This document shows, one piece after another, positions 1-11,306 of a stretch of 53,012 bases of DNA (position 1 is its first letter; each line of letters opens with the position of its first letter). Below the pieces are notes generated by a model. It saw only the letters and a program-made list of their open reading frames with translations, was not told the DNA's origin and did no database searches. The translations under genes and the position numbers were made by a program. The stretch comes from Monosporascus cannonballus (Eukaryota; Ascomycota; Sordariomycetes; Xylariales), in NCBI GenBank assembly GCA_004154925.1, contig QJNS01000720.1:1-53012 (forward strand). The letters run 5' to 3'.

Positions 1-196
1 GTCATAACCGTCGTCCACGGTTGTCTCGGTGTTTGTCTGGCTACCAATTATCGGCCGGCATGTCTCCGGAAGTGCCGTCGGCCTACGGCCTTATGAGACC
101 CATCCGTCTACCCCCACTCACATGAGCACCCATGGACGCGCCCCCTTTGCTGGGCACTTGAGCACACAAAACTGACGGCCCCTCGTCAAATTCTAG

Positions 197-1702
197 GTAC
201 GCATTAGATGTGCCCATAGCGCCTGCAACGAGTATGACCTCTGCGTCCAGTGCTTCTCCAGCGGCTCCGCTAGCGGTTCGCACCAACCCGCCACGCATCC
301 CTACAGGGTGATCGAGCAGAATTCCTTTCCCATATTCGACCGCGATTGGGGTGCAGACGAAGAACTCCTACTCTTAGAAGGCTGCGAAATTTATGGCTTG
401 GGATCCTGGGCGGATATCGCAGATCACATCGGCGGATATCGGCATAAAGATGAAGTTCGCGATCACTACCTCGACATCTACGTCAACTCACCATGCTTTC
501 CCTTACCGAAGCGATGTCGTCCAACCGACATGGAGTTGGCCCAAGAGATCTCCCGCGAAGAGTTCCAAGCCCGCAAGAAGCGGAGGATCGAGGAACGCCG
601 GGAGGCCCAGAAGAATGCGCCGCCCCTGCCGCCCAAGACCAAACCTACTGCCAGCGTACCCTCTTGCCACGAGATCCAGGGATACATGCCGGGTCGTCTA
701 GAGTTTGAGACCGAATACGCCAATGAGGCCGAGGAGGCGGTGCAGCTGATGCAGTTCGACCCGGGCGACGGCATAAACCCGAGGACAGGCGAGCTGGAGC
801 CCGAGATGGAGCTCAAGCTGACAGTCATGGACATCTACAACAGCCGGTTAACCCAGCGCGTAGAGCGGAAGAAGGTCATATTTGAGCACAACCTGCTTGA
901 GTACCGAGAGAATATGAAGATCGAGAAAAGGCGGAGTAAAGAGGAGCGCGACATCGTGAACAAAGCGAAACCATTCGCGCGTATGATGAACCACGACGAC
1001 TTCGAGAGTTTCTGTCAGGGTCTCGTGGACGAGCTGAATCTGCGGCAGGCCATCACCCAGCTGCAGGAGTGGAGGAAGATGAAGATCGGGGATCTGCGCA
1101 GCGGCGAGAAGTACGAGCAGGAGAAGCAGCAACGTATCCAGAAGGCCATACCGATGGGCTCGATGGACAGAGACCGTTTGGCCTCGGCCCAGCGTAACAA
1201 ACAGACAGTCCAACCCGAACCTCCGAGCGGTGCCGCCATCCTGGTCGCACCCGAACTCCCCTTCCGGCCGGCCGCGAACGGAGCCGTACCGGGGGCGGCG
1301 GCCCAAGCCACTCCGGACCCGGTGGCCGGCGACGCCAAGCCGTCCACGAACGGACATACGAACGGAGCCACCACCAACGGAGTCGTTACTAACGGGACTT
1401 CGACGCCCAGCAAGCAGCGGTTCGTCGCGCAGCCCATCTCCGGCGTGCAGCCTCTGGCGCTGAGCGAGGAGAACGCTCCGGATCTGCATCTGCTCACGCC
1501 GGAGGAGGTGGAGATCTGCAAGGTGTCCCGGATACAGCCGAAGCCGTACCTGATGATCAAGGAGCAGGTGCTCAAAGAGGCGCTCAAGGGCAACGGCACA
1601 CTGAAGAAGAAGCAGGTCAAGGAGATCAGTAGGTTGGACTCCCAGAAAGGCAGCAGGCTCTTCGACTTCTTTGTCAACTCCGGCTGGATTGGCAAGGTTT
1701 AG
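197..1702 (+). CDS. ada2: SAGA transcriptional adaptor ADA2 (5' end outside window)
   Basis: This is the 3' part (501 residues) of the Ada2 adaptor, which activates the Gcn5 histone acetyltransferase inside nuclear SAGA/ADA complexes. The first visible residues are the second half of a ZZ zinc finger (C-x4-C, then DLCVQCF), followed by [20 protein letters not shown], which leads into a SANT domain of about 50 residues. A charged helical middle ([20 protein letters not shown]) and a low-complexity Ala/Pro/Thr-Asn linker follow. The C-terminus is a SWIRM domain ending [11 protein letters not shown]. The frame is closed upstream by TAG at 194-196, which is also the AG of an intron acceptor (ttctag), with a CTGAC branch-like site about 20 nt before it. 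The zinc-finger start and initiator therefore lie upstream, in an exon I cannot see. Identity is very secure; the 5' structure is unknown. Confidence 0.95.
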   Translation, partial: VRIRCAHSACNEYDLCVQCFSSGSASGSHQPATHPYRVIEQNSFPIFDRDWGADEELLLLEGCEIYGLGSWADIADHIGGYRHKDEVRDHYLDIYVNSPCFPLPKRCRPTDMELAQEISREEFQARKKRRIEERREAQKNAPPLPPKTKPTASVPSCHEIQGYMPGRLEFETEYANEAEEAVQLMQFDPGDGINPRTGELEPEMELKLTVMDIYNSRLTQRVERKKVIFEHNLLEYRENMKIEKRRSKEERDIVNKAKPFARMMNHDDFESFCQGLVDELNLRQAITQLQEWRKMKIGDLRSGEKYEQEKQQRIQKAIPMGSMDRDRLASAQRNKQTVQPEPPSGAAILVAPELPFRPAANGAVPGAAAQATPDPVAGDAKPSTNGHTNGATTNGVVTNGTSTPSKQRFVAQPISGVQPLALSEENAPDLHLLTPEEVEICKVSRIQPKPYLMIKEQVLKEALKGNGTLKKKQVKEISRLDSQKGSRLFDFFVNSGWIGKV

Positions 1703-4457
1703 GGCTTCGACAGCGGTTGAAAATTCATCCGAGCGAGGCCGGGCAGCGTCGGCCGCATCCGGGGCTGGTCACCCTGTGGCAATATTATTAGCAACGATTT
1801 TGGATTATGAATGTCTGGGCTTCGGATATTAGACGGGGCCTTCGACATCCCGGTGGGATCGCCAAACTCTTTGCTGCCACATTTAGCAAATTCATATATT
1901 ACGGGTATTCGTCTCACGACTGTCGGGGTCCCTTCCGAGGGGAAGTAGCGCAAGACATGACATGAATATGATATGTTTTACTGAGTTACAGTCCTCCACC
2001 CTGCCCAGATGACTTAAGAATTTATGCCGGCATAAACCCTATCCGGAACATGATGCAAGGAATACCTACCACTACAGAACTTTGCTTCAGATAAGTGATG
2101 GTACGATTACCCTGCTATGGCTAATATTCATCCCTTCGCACTATCACAGAGTCCTTTTTCCATCGACACGCTAGTATTAACCACGCGCCATTATATATGT
2201 ATGCTCTTTTCTTTTCGCTGTCCAGCCGCAGAGACATGCTGATTCTTGGTCAGATGGTTCCACCCACGAATACACGGAAACCTCCTTTGAAATGCCCAAA
2301 ATTATATAGGGCGGCCATGTGTCATAAGTAACGTAATCATCGCGACACGAGTGCTACTAAGATAGCGGCCTCCGGTGTAGCGACAACTCCTGTCGGCTAC
2401 CCTGCCATTATTTGTTGGATATCTGAAGGCGGAGGTCATTATAGAGAGCGGAGCAGATTGATTGCCCTCGAAGGCAGCCACGAGTACCCAAGTTGTACGC
2501 GAGGGGTAATGGCATCATACAAGAGGTATTCACAGCAAGAGCGGGCGTGGGTCGCTCCCTCGTCAGCAGACTGACTGCATCCGCATCGCGCTCGCACTCA
2601 ATTGTCATATAAGAGCACTTCATACCTAGGTATCTGTCTATCTACCTCGGTTCTCGAGACGTTTTGTGGCATGCTTCACCACCAGACCGCAGCCGAATCT
2701 CCATCGTACATGGTGACTATGCCCAACCACATGACCCCGGGCTAGGGCACCCGTATAGCCGCTTCCAACTATCCTATAAATCATATCATATCGCCTCGAG
2801 TGTCGGTCCTCTTCTCTGCCTCTAAACAACCCCATGTTCCAGAATAGTCGAGCATGGTTCGGCTACTCTCATTCACCTACCCCCAACGTATTCGGCGCCT
2901 GCTCTCTCTTTTCCATCCTTCAGTCGTCCGGCCATCCACGTACGCACCTAACATTTCATTGACCCAATGGTGAATCACATGTATGGCAAGAACGCGTCTC
3001 ATACCGGTACAATAAGCGCCAGCTCCCAGTCAGTCCACTACAAATTAGTTTTAACTGGATACCTGTCCAAGATCCCAAGATGACGAATTATGATTCGGGC
3101 ATATCGTATTCGAAATTCAACTTCATGCCGGCCTAGTTTGAGTATATACTCGGAGTTTGTATCTATCTGCATGCGTTACCCGATCTGGAGGTAAACTCGA
3201 CCCCAAGCGCACCTATCCCGCTTCGGGTCGGCACGAACGAGACACACAGTAGGCAGGAACGTCCCAGTGTATTCTTTAACTGGCCGTGTGGTCGTGGTCG
3301 ACCGGCCTTCTATCATGGCTATAGGCCATCGACGCTCTGTTGGCTGCGTGCCACCACGAAGTATCATCGCACCTGTCCTTGCGTCCTGCTACCTATCGTC
3401 GCCTGGAGTGCCCGTGTGCCCGTCTCCCACGCCCGCCGTTCGAGTGGCTGGCTCGGATCCCGGCTGCACTTCCGGTCAACGGACCCTGCTGGACCACATT
3501 TGCACACAGATATCGGCCTGACAGATCCCGAGGCACCGCTCATAGGATGCCCGCGGTCTGAACCAAAGCACGTAGACAAGTCCCCGCACATACTCAGACT
3601 GTACTCTCTAGCCAGACAGACAACGCACCGTTCACATTCCAGAGTTCTACTGATCCGAACACCACCCTTGCGGTCCGTGGTGAGTACAGTCTCAGTTTAT
3701 ACTCCGTTTGGTCTCTGCTAACTTCCGAAGCCACGATTCCAAACCCGAACCCGGATCTACCGAATCCTCGTGAGACTAGACTCCGTTCAGTTATGGACTG
3801 GTCTCCACTGCAAACTTGTCCAGCTCGTGATGCCACCAGCTCCCAGGAGAACATGCAAGACTTGTTTGTTTACTGTTCCGTCCGAAACTGTACTAAATCT
3901 GGTCCAGAGTCGTTGAACGACAATCAGGCGGCTAAGCCGCATACTATGGCTCGACATAACCCTCACGTGTATGTTTGCAGACTCGTCTCACATTGAACTT
4001 GAACTGATTTGTGTAGCTGCTTTTGCGAGGGTGGACCGTGGCTGTTCATTGCTACGGAGACGGGACTCTGCAATCCGCCCTGCATCGCAGAAACTGATGT
4101 GCTGTGATGTCGTAAATTGGGGGGAGAACGAGCAATTGACCAAGACAGCCGGCCTATTAATCTGTTTTCATCTTGAGGCCTGAGGGTGGAGGTCGCCCCT
4201 TAATGCAACAACGGGGTATTATGCATCTACCGCGATATAGCGGGGTACTGGAGCAGATCGCAAGCGAGCCTCAAGATCACGCAATCAAGAAACGTCTCAG
4301 CTCACAACGCCAACATACATAAATAAGGCCTTGTAAAGCCCTCCCACAAGTTGTTCTGTCTTTGTTAACCTCTCACATATCCACCACTTATCCCACGATA
4401 ATCGATCGGTCTAAGTCACATCGCACATAAGCCCACCGATCTATCTATCTATATCTC
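1703..4457. other. Gene-poor intergenic region
   Basis: About 2.75 kb between ADA2 and the rhodanese gene. Only short unrelated frames occur on both strands, none with a recognisable domain or a plausible exon chain. I see no tRNA, transposon ends or long repeat. The last few hundred bases presumably carry the promoter and leader of the next gene. Confidence 0.5.
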
Positions 4458-4544
4458 ATGAGAAGAGCCGCGGTGGGGAATCTCAGACAACACATCCACT
4501 TCATCAGCATCAGTGTCAGGCGCATCAACGCCAACAGCAGGAGG

Positions 4545-5495
4545 ATGGCGTCCGCAACAACCATAGCGGACCTCGAGCGCATCAGCGCCGACAGACTCAA
4601 GGACCTGGTCCTCGCGCAGGCGCAGCAAGAGATCGAGAACCCGAGCCCCGGGTCCAAGGTCGCTATCGTGGATGTAAGGGATGACGGTACGTTGCTTGTT
4701 ATATTTTTGCTTGCTTGAATGTTGTTCGATGTCTTTCTTTGTTTGTTAGTCGGTTTGGTTTGGCCTGATTTGGGAAGGACGGGGAGGGAGGCGAAGGAGG
4801 TGAGGTTAAGGAGGGAGGTTAAGGAGAGGAGGTTAAGGAGGGGAGGTTAAAGCGGGGAGGTTAAGGAGGGGAGGTTAAGGAGGAGAGGTTTGGTACAACC
4901 TAGCTACCTTAAGGGCTCTTTGTGGTGATTCATCTTTCATTCTTCGACATCAGACCCGGCGCAGCATCTATCGCACGTCGCCCTTTCCCCGTATTCGTCT
5001 TACCTAAAGTGTAGATACATACTTTGCGTATACTACATACGTATGCCCTATTCTTACGGGTTACCCATTCACTAATCTGCCCATTTCGAAAAAGACCACG
5101 TAGGCGGCCACATCAAGTCGTCGCTGCACTTCCCCAGCGGCAGCCTCGACGCCACGATGCCCACACTGCTGCGCCAGCTCGCCGACAAGGACACCGTCGT
5201 GTTCCACTGCGCGCTGAGCAAGCAGCGCGGGCCCTCCGCCGCGCTCCGGTACCTGCGCGAGAGGGAAGCCCAACAGGCCCAGCAGCAGCAGGCGAAGGCG
5301 GAGGGGAAAGGGGTTGCGGAGGGGGATAAGGAGGAGAAAGGGACTGAGGACGGGAATTCTGAGACTGAGCTGAAGGTCAAGCAGCAGAAGGTCTATGTCC
5401 TCGATCGCGGCTTCGTCGGCTGGCAGGAGGTCTACGGCCCCGATGAGAGGCTCACGGAGGCGTGGCGCAAGGAGCTTTGGGAGGAGGGTTATTGA
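4545..5495 (+). CDS. Cdc25-type rhodanese-domain phosphatase / arsenate reductase-like protein
   Basis: Two exons, 4545-4686 and 5095-5495, give 180 residues. The junction rebuilds the family segment DVRDDDHVGGHIKSSLHFP: exon 1 ends G before GTACGT, and exon 2 starts after aaaaag with an ACTAAT branch site. The active-site loop HCALSKQRGPSAA is the Cys-x5-Arg cradle of Cdc25/Acr2-like rhodaneses (Cys86, Arg92). A charged, Gln-rich insert (about residues 108-143) separates it from the final helix region (VYVLDRGFVGWQEVYG). The family includes small yeast phosphatases and arsenate reductases; which activity applies here cannot be told. An in-frame ATG at 4458 would add 29 Arg-rich, acid-free residues that could be a mitochondrial presequence. 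I chose 4545 because MASATTIADLE looks like the usual family start. The 408-nt intron is long for this window and contains a minisatellite. Confidence 0.88.
4780..4893 (+). repeat. Purine-rich minisatellite inside the rhodanese intron
   Basis: About seven imperfect copies of a 13-15 nt unit built on GAGGTTAAGGAGGG lie head to tail. One strand is almost free of C. The array is wholly intronic. Confidence 0.85.
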
Positions 5496-5825
5496 GTATG
5501 GGTGCTATGAAAGAAGTAGATCTGATGTGTTTAGCCCTCTGCAGCTTGGTTCGTTGGTATGCCGTGTCATTTGGTATGCGATGATAGAATGGGATGACAG
5601 AGCGCTAGGGTTCCTATGCCATGGGCTTCGTGTATCGTTCGTCTAAGATTATATCAGAGCGCCGGAGGGACAAGGTTCCCGATGCCGATACAAGTGACTT
5701 TCCCTTTGAGGACATTGAAGATAATATGCGCGGGGTCCTTGAAATCGCCATCAGAGTTCTATCACACCTAACTAGCTTACGCTTATATACGCATCCTTAC
5801 ATACGCATCCTCCCACCCGAAGGGG
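5496..5825. other. Convergent 3' intergenic region
   Basis: 330 bases between the 3' ends of the rhodanese and methyltransferase genes. No coding signal is seen; it must hold both 3' UTRs. Confidence 0.5.
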
Positions 5826-7225
5826 TCAGCGCCGCCTCGCCATGAGGATATAAGTACCCCAGTCGTTAACGACCTCGATGTCCCTCCACATATCCCCCAT
5901 GGCCTTCCACTCGGGCACCGCGTCGACCATCCGGTCCCACATGACATCGATGACATCCCCCTTTCCGCCCTCCTCCCTGCTCCTCGCGTCCGGGTACGCC
6001 TCCCGCCACCCCGCGAAGCAGCTGAACGTCCGCGTGTACTGCTCCACCTCGCCGAGCCGCATCGTCCTCCGCAGCCAGCGGGTCTCGGCGTCCCCGCTCT
6101 CGCCGGGTTCGTGCAGGAGCCTCCGCACGTCCGTCCAGTGCTCCTCCGGTGGGACCACGCTGCGGAGGAGGTCTCGCAGGATGTTGCGGCCTGGCTGCTC
6201 CCAGAACTGGCAAAGACGCGGGCGGTTAGCGATTGCACATTTTGGGAAGCTATAGTGGGCGGTCGGTTGAGAAGGCCCCGGCGACCTTTCCCCAGAGGAC
6301 TCAGGGTCAAGAGTGATATAGGCGCAGAATCGCGAAATGCTGGTTGTTTGCTTTCTAGCCAAGACATGGGGAAAGCTTGCTTGGGCGGTTCCGGGAATAT
6401 ACATACCCTGCCCATCCCCTCAATTCCCGGAGCCACCTCCCCGAACCCGTACACTGCGACAGCTGGAGTCAGTAGTCGTTCTAGATGATTCGGCGAATAT
6501 CTGGGGATTACAAGGCATGTCTCGGGATCCATAAACGCCCAGAAAGCCTCCAGCGGGAACTTCATACCCGCGAACTACCTAAGGGACAAGGGAAAAGAGA
6601 CGGCTCCGGAAATTCCTTAACCACTCACCGAACCGCTCCATGATCTCCGTGGCCGGCTCCGCGCCCAATAGCACGTTATCCTTATACCCCCAGAAGGCCA
6701 GCGTCCCCCCCGGCCGCACGGCTTGCGCCAGGCTCGGCCAGACGCGGCCGTAGTCGAACCAGTGCGCCGCCTGGCCCGCGACGGCCATGTCGATGGAGGC
6801 CTCCCCGGGCACGAAGTCCGCGAGGTCCTCGGCGCGGCCCGCGCGGAAAGCGATCTTCTCCTTCTCCGCGCCGCTGATGCTCTCGTCCGCCGCCGTTATC
6901 TCCCGCGCCTGCGCCACCATGCCCGCCGACGGGTCGAGCGCGAGCACGGCGTCGAAGTGCGGGCCCAGGGCGCGCGATATCAGGCCGTGGCCGCACCCCA
7001 TATCGAGCAGCGTCGTCTGGCGCGGCCGGGGAGCGGGCGGCTGCTGTTGCTGTTGGTGGAACGACAGCACAGTGCGGTATAGGGACGCTGGGTAGGACGG
7101 CCGGAAGGCCGCGTAGGCCTTGGCGGAGAACGTCGGCCGGCTGGCTGCATGTCAGCTCCGCGCACGTGCATGCTGGGTATCTGGGAGGCTTTTAGAAATA
7201 GATATGCGCACGAGAATGTCGCCAT
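5826..7225 (-). CDS. Class I SAM-dependent methyltransferase (trans-aconitate methyltransferase-like)
   Basis: Four exons on the minus strand, 7225-7212, 7140-6629, 6453-6407 and 6206-5826, give 317 residues. The first exon is only 14 nt; splicing rebuilds MATFSRPTFSAKAYAAFRPS, the usual opening of this fungal family. SAM motif I is LLDMGCGHGL (about 49-58), followed by the acidic LALDPS strand, the AVAGQAAHWFD segment and VRPGGTLAFWGY. Exon 3 links MERF to VYGFGEVAPGIEGMGR and then FWEQPGRNILRDLL, matching family order. Introns are 71, 175 and 200 nt, with CTGAC, ACTGAC and GCTAAC branch sites. The family resembles yeast Tmt1, a cytosolic small-carboxylate methyltransferase, but the substrate here cannot be inferred. 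It is transcribed divergently from the CoA-binding-fold gene. The first donor (GTGCGC) is weak, so the N-terminal 5 residues are the least certain part. Confidence 0.85.
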
Positions 7226-7658
7226 CGTGTGGCTTAATTGAATTGAGTATTGCTTGAGACTTGGCCGTGAAACCCCAGTCCTGGAAGGTCGGAGAAGCCT
7301 CTTGACATCTGTTTCTCAAATTATATGGCCAGGGGTCCCGATTAGGCGCCGATGGTGGGTATAATTTGTCAGGGGGGGCCGCTCGGAGCCGGGATGCTTC
7401 GGCTCTAAGGGGTCGGCTTAAAACACCAGAAGTCACCAAAAGGGGCAAGTACGTCAAGTCCAGTCGCATTACGGGGACCGCGCCAAGCCTTCTGTTTCCA
7501 GCTCGCCATCTACTACTATTTGTCACAGGCGCTTTTACAAATCGAGTGTCTCACCACCCTGCACTCTGCTTTTTTGCTATCAGGAACTATATAATTCTCT
7601 TCTCTCCTAATCAAAGCAAGTTCAATCCGAATTATTATACATCCCAACTGTGCTCAAG
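7226..7658. promoter_or_regulatory. Shared divergent promoter region
   Basis: 433 bases between the methyltransferase start (minus) and the CoA-binding-fold gene start (plus). It must hold both promoters. No specific regulator site could be assigned with confidence. Confidence 0.5.
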
Positions 7659-8271
7659 ATGACAACCGAAGCGACCGCCCGGGCTTTCATGTCCTCCATG
7701 CATTTCGCCGTCGTCGGCGCCAGCTCCAACCCCGCCAAGTTCGGCAACAAGAGTAAGTCCCGAAGTGCATGCACGTGATGCACAACCCATATTTACAATC
7801 GTACCCCTGCCTCCATGATCACGCCCCGACTTCGCCATACAGGAAAAATTGGAGCGCACTGCGCGGAAACCACATAACTAACCACGCCACCAATAAACAG
7901 TCTTTGCCTGGTACCTCCAGCGCTCGCTACCCACGACGCCCATCAACCGGGACAGCGCGACGGTCGAGGCCGCCGGGGCGTCGCACGCGGCGCTACGATC
8001 GCTCTCGGCGCTGCCGGACCCGAAGCGCACGTCGGTGTCGGTGGTGACGCCGCCGGCGGCGACGCTCAAGGTGCTGCGGGAGGCCCGCGAGCTGGGCGTC
8101 CCCGCCGTCTGGCTCCAGCCGGGAACCTTCGACGACGAGGTCCTGCGGTTCGCGCGCGAGGATTACGGCGGCGAGGTCGTCGCCGGCATGGAGGGCGGCA
8201 CCAGGGGCGCCGAGGGCTGGTGCGTCCTCGTCGACGGGGACAGGGCGCTCAAGGCCGCGGGGAAGTTGTGA
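7659..8271 (+). CDS. CoA-binding (Rossmann-fold) domain protein
   Basis: Exons 7659-7752 and 7901-8271 give 154 residues. The strand-loop FAVVGASSNPAKFGNK near the N-terminus (residues 16-31) is the nucleotide-binding start of the CoA_binding/YccU-like family. It continues as IFAWYLQRSLPTTPINRD, then SVVTPPAATLKVLREARELG and VPAVWLQPGTFDDE, the expected order for the whole small domain. The junction rebuilds NKIFAWYL. The intron has GTAAGT, a CTAAC branch and AACAG. The length matches the family. Such proteins bind CoA or a dinucleotide, but their physiological role is poorly known. The initiator ATG follows tgctcaag and is the first in frame. Confidence 0.88.
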
Positions 8272-8320
8272 GGTGAGGTGGGGTGGCGAGGCTGGCCGAG
8301 GTGTAGAATTTGGGACTTGT

Positions 8321-8347
8321 GTTAGGGTTGGGGTTAGGGGTTAGGGG
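8321..8347 (+). repeat. Interstitial telomere-like G-rich tract
   Basis: Reads TTAGGG, TTGGGG, TTAGGGG, TTAGGGG in tandem, a degenerate form of the fungal telomere repeat TTAGGG. It lies just after the CoA-binding-fold gene and has four G-runs, so it could form a G-quadruplex. Confidence 0.75.
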
Positions 8348-8941
8348 TCATACGTGCAAGTCGGAGCAACATTCAATTAAACCTACGTTTCTAGATTTCT
8401 GGTCCTCCTTGACAACTTCCTCTTGCCCAGCGCTACAGTTCTCGTTAGAATGCTCCTCCGCTACTGTGAAAACTTTTCCTATGGCCGTGGTCGTGGCTAC
8501 GACCGGAACTGAGGATGTTAAGGGCGTCTTAGAAGTCGAACCTTGGGATGGCAACGCGTCGGTGGTGTTCATCCACCAGAGTCCAAAATGTTGTCCGTAA
8601 CCGTTGCAGAACAATGGTTCATAAGGACGGCGAAGCAAGGTATTAAGAACATCAGTGGGGTAGTTTCCTGCGTGTGTTGAAGCGACCTCAATAGAAGGGG
8701 CCCCCGAATCAGCCAAAGACATTTGCATTGCTAGCGTACGCATTCGCGAGGATAGCCTGCTTCTTCGAGACACTGTCCGTGACGGCCGAGACGAGCGATA
8801 GCTGAGAGACGCTATGGCGAAGATGGTACCGAAGAACGCGATCCAGAACGTTATACATTCCCGTCGCTTCCGTCGATCACGCCACCAGTGGGTTCGGGTT
8901 CGGGGGTGCGAGTTCTCAAACTCTCTCTGGAGCACGAGCAA
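8348..8941 (-). pseudogene. Relic C-terminal part of a fungal single-helix membrane protein
   Basis: A 197-codon frame begins LVLQREFENSHPRT, then WWRDRRKRRECITFWIAFF, a basic-aromatic stretch entering one hydrophobic helix (about residues 30-47). This resembles the C-terminal membrane segment of large fungal hypothetical proteins common in accessory DNA, in which a WWxDRR-type stretch precedes the helix. Those proteins have several hundred residues before the helix; here an in-frame TAG closes the frame shortly upstream. I therefore read it as the truncated end of such a gene rather than a functional CDS. After the helix there is a Ser/Arg-rich tail with no recognised domain. A short real gene using the ATG/GTG at 8941 cannot be excluded. 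Confidence 0.4.
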
Positions 8942-10236
8942 CCCCGTCTAATTAATTCGGATACGTAACTTAATCCGTGATCACCGTGTCCAGCTCCCCC
9001 TTCTACGCAGCGCAGTTACGGAGGTCCATTGAGCGGAGTAGGGTCCTGGGGATGGCCAGGGGCCACTTCGGGCTGCGACTCCCACAGATCAAGGACGAGT
9101 GCTGTGCTCTCTGGCCCCTAAGGCTTCTGGGATTAATATCCCTATGGGAAAGGTCCGCTGCTAGAGCCGACTGCTCCGGTGCACGAGTTGGGCCTTCTTC
9201 GGATGAAGCGAATCCGCCGGCGCATGATTGTGAATGTCGGAATCGGTCTCACAAGACGACGATGTTTCGCGAGGAAGAATCGACATACGTCGTCGAGAGA
9301 TTAATAAAGTTATGCCCTAGATATGGCCTAAAGTTAGACATGAAAATAAAGGGGGAAGAGGAGTTCTAAGGCTGCGAAATTTCATTGGGCTCGGACTCGA
9401 CACACTTCGGAATATTATGCAGCGACATCCTAAACTCAAAATATTGACGATTCCTCGAACCCATGGAAGAGAAAAGGGAAGGGGTGGGGTTGGTTATTAG
9501 TGACTAATGATTGCCCTAGGAAGCATCACATCGTGTAGTTTTGCTTCAGCATGCAGCGATGATAGTGGACGTATCAAGAGAGGAATTTTCATTCACTGGA
9601 GCCAGTTGTCCCCGTACATGGAATAATTCCCGTAGACGTGGACTTCGGATCACTTATTATCGTGTTACGTTTTGAGAAATAGGGTGTCAATACGCTGCAT
9701 CGCAGCTCAGTCGAAGAGTGTGTCGCGCTGAGGGGAGTGCAAATTGCCATGGTGGCTCCCGGAAGCCATTGATTCTTCGAGAATCGCCCTCGGAATATTC
9801 TGAATATTCGATACTTGAGTAAAAATACCAGCTTCCGAAGCCTGAAAAGCCTATTTTACGTCCTTTCTGCTTGCTTATAAACTTATCCATTACCTGGGTC
9901 GTCAGTGCGGTTTTATTCTGTATGTGGTAGGTAATACGGTACAGAAACGCAAATCATGTTCCTTAATTTGAACCCAGAGGGCCATCAGCACATTTTCTAA
10001 TTTTGATATAACTCCCTTCCTGCTTGTCCATAAGCGGCGTTTGAGCCGCACTAGACAGTTCAACCTGGAGACCACGTCTGAAGGGCATACTTCCTTCCGG
10101 CCGGGCATATTACCTAGCTCTGACCCCAGTCCGGCGTATTGGGGAGTCACGATCCCGCTTTTTAGTCTCTATGTGCAGCCACAGCCCTAATCTGATCTTC
10201 AATTGATCACCTGGATAAACATCCTTAACGAGTCCA
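8942..10236. other. Intergenic region without a supported gene
   Basis: About 1.3 kb. A 130-codon frame at 8977-9369 (+) shows no domain and is largely opposite the upstream flank of the relic gene. The remainder is AT-richer with stops in all frames. Confidence 0.45.
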
Positions 10237-11141
10237 ATGGACAATTCTCAGCCGCTATCACACGCTTGCACCCGAGGAACTTTACACGAAGGACGACCGG
10301 TCGGCCTAACCCGTACCATTGATGGAAGTAAGAGGACACTCCGTCTCCGAACACCACTCAAAGCTCTCGGAGTCCAGTTCCTAACCCGAGCGAACCAACA
10401 GTCCAAACGTACTTCTCGAAACCCCCCGGCGAGTCCATGGAGGATGCGATACTGCTCTTCACGGACGCAATGGGCATCACATTCGAGAACAACAAGCTGC
10501 TCGCGGACAGCTTCGCCGCGAACGGGTACTTCGTCGTGATGCCGGACCTGTTCCGCGGCGACGCCGTGCCCCTCGACCGCCCGAGGAACTGGAGCCAGAC
10601 GGCCTGGTTCCGGAAGCACCTGCCCTCTGACGTCGGGCCTGTCGTCTGCGCGGTGCTGCGCGAGATGAAGGGGTCCGGGTGCAGGACGATCGCCGGCGTC
10701 GGGTACTCCATCGGCAACAAGTACCTCTCGCGGTTCCTGCGGCCCGGCTACCTCCGCGCCGGGTTCATGGCGCATCCGACCTGGGTGGAGGAGGAAGACA
10801 TATTGAGCATCGAAAGGCCCGTCAGCATCGCCTTTGCTGGTAAGCCGTGTCCTTGGCGTAGACCTATCCTGAGAACGGGTGAATTAACCAGCGAAATAGG
10901 TGGAGACGGCTACGTTAATCGGCTTCAGCGGCAGGAGATCGAGATGATGTTGACAGAAGCCAAGGTACCCTTTCAGACAAATCTCTTTTCCGACGTCCCG
11001 CATGGGTTTGCCGTCCGCCACATACACGACGAGAAGTACAACAAGTTCGCCAAGGAGCAGGTGTTTCTCCAGGCTATTCAGTGGCTGGATTTCTATATGA
11101 AAGGAGAGGGAAGTTCGAAAGGAGGTTCTGCTTGGACGTAG
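10237..11141 (+). CDS. Dienelactone hydrolase family protein with Ser at the nucleophile position
   Basis: Three exons, 10237-10327, 10402-10839 and 10900-11141, give 256 residues of an alpha/beta-hydrolase. The joins rebuild TIDGIQTYFSKPPGE and AFAGGDGYVNRL. Introns are 74 and 60 nt, with CCTAACC and TTAACC branch sites. Family landmarks in order: TRGTLHEGRPVG, LLFTDAMG, FVVMPDLFRGDAVP, the nucleophile elbow GVGYSIGNKY, and DVPHGFAVR. Family members normally carry Cys in the elbow (GYCxG); here it is Ser133, with Asp179 and His211 as the likely triad partners. The family hydrolyses dienelactones and related esters, usually in the cytosol. Ser may shift activity toward a classical serine esterase; that is inference. 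The gene is convergent with the DHH phosphoesterase downstream. Confidence 0.88.
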
Positions 11142-11306
11142 ACGGACCGGGTTCCCGGAATAGATTTCGTAGAATGGGATTATGGAAGCGCCAGTAGTGC
11201 CTAGTGGCTGGCTTGACGGGCAGGTTTTGGGAGCCGAAAATTAGAGACTGGCACCGAACATGTACACCATCATAGGTGTTATTAACCTGGAGAATTAATA
11301 AAAGGT

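Noticed and set aside
1..196. Upstream ADA2 exon within the window
   Set aside because: No sequence in 1-190 codes the missing first half of the ZZ finger, so the preceding exon is taken to lie outside the window.
848..1695. Two long minus-strand frames (213 and 226 codons)
   Set aside because: Both are antisense to ADA2, which is certain.
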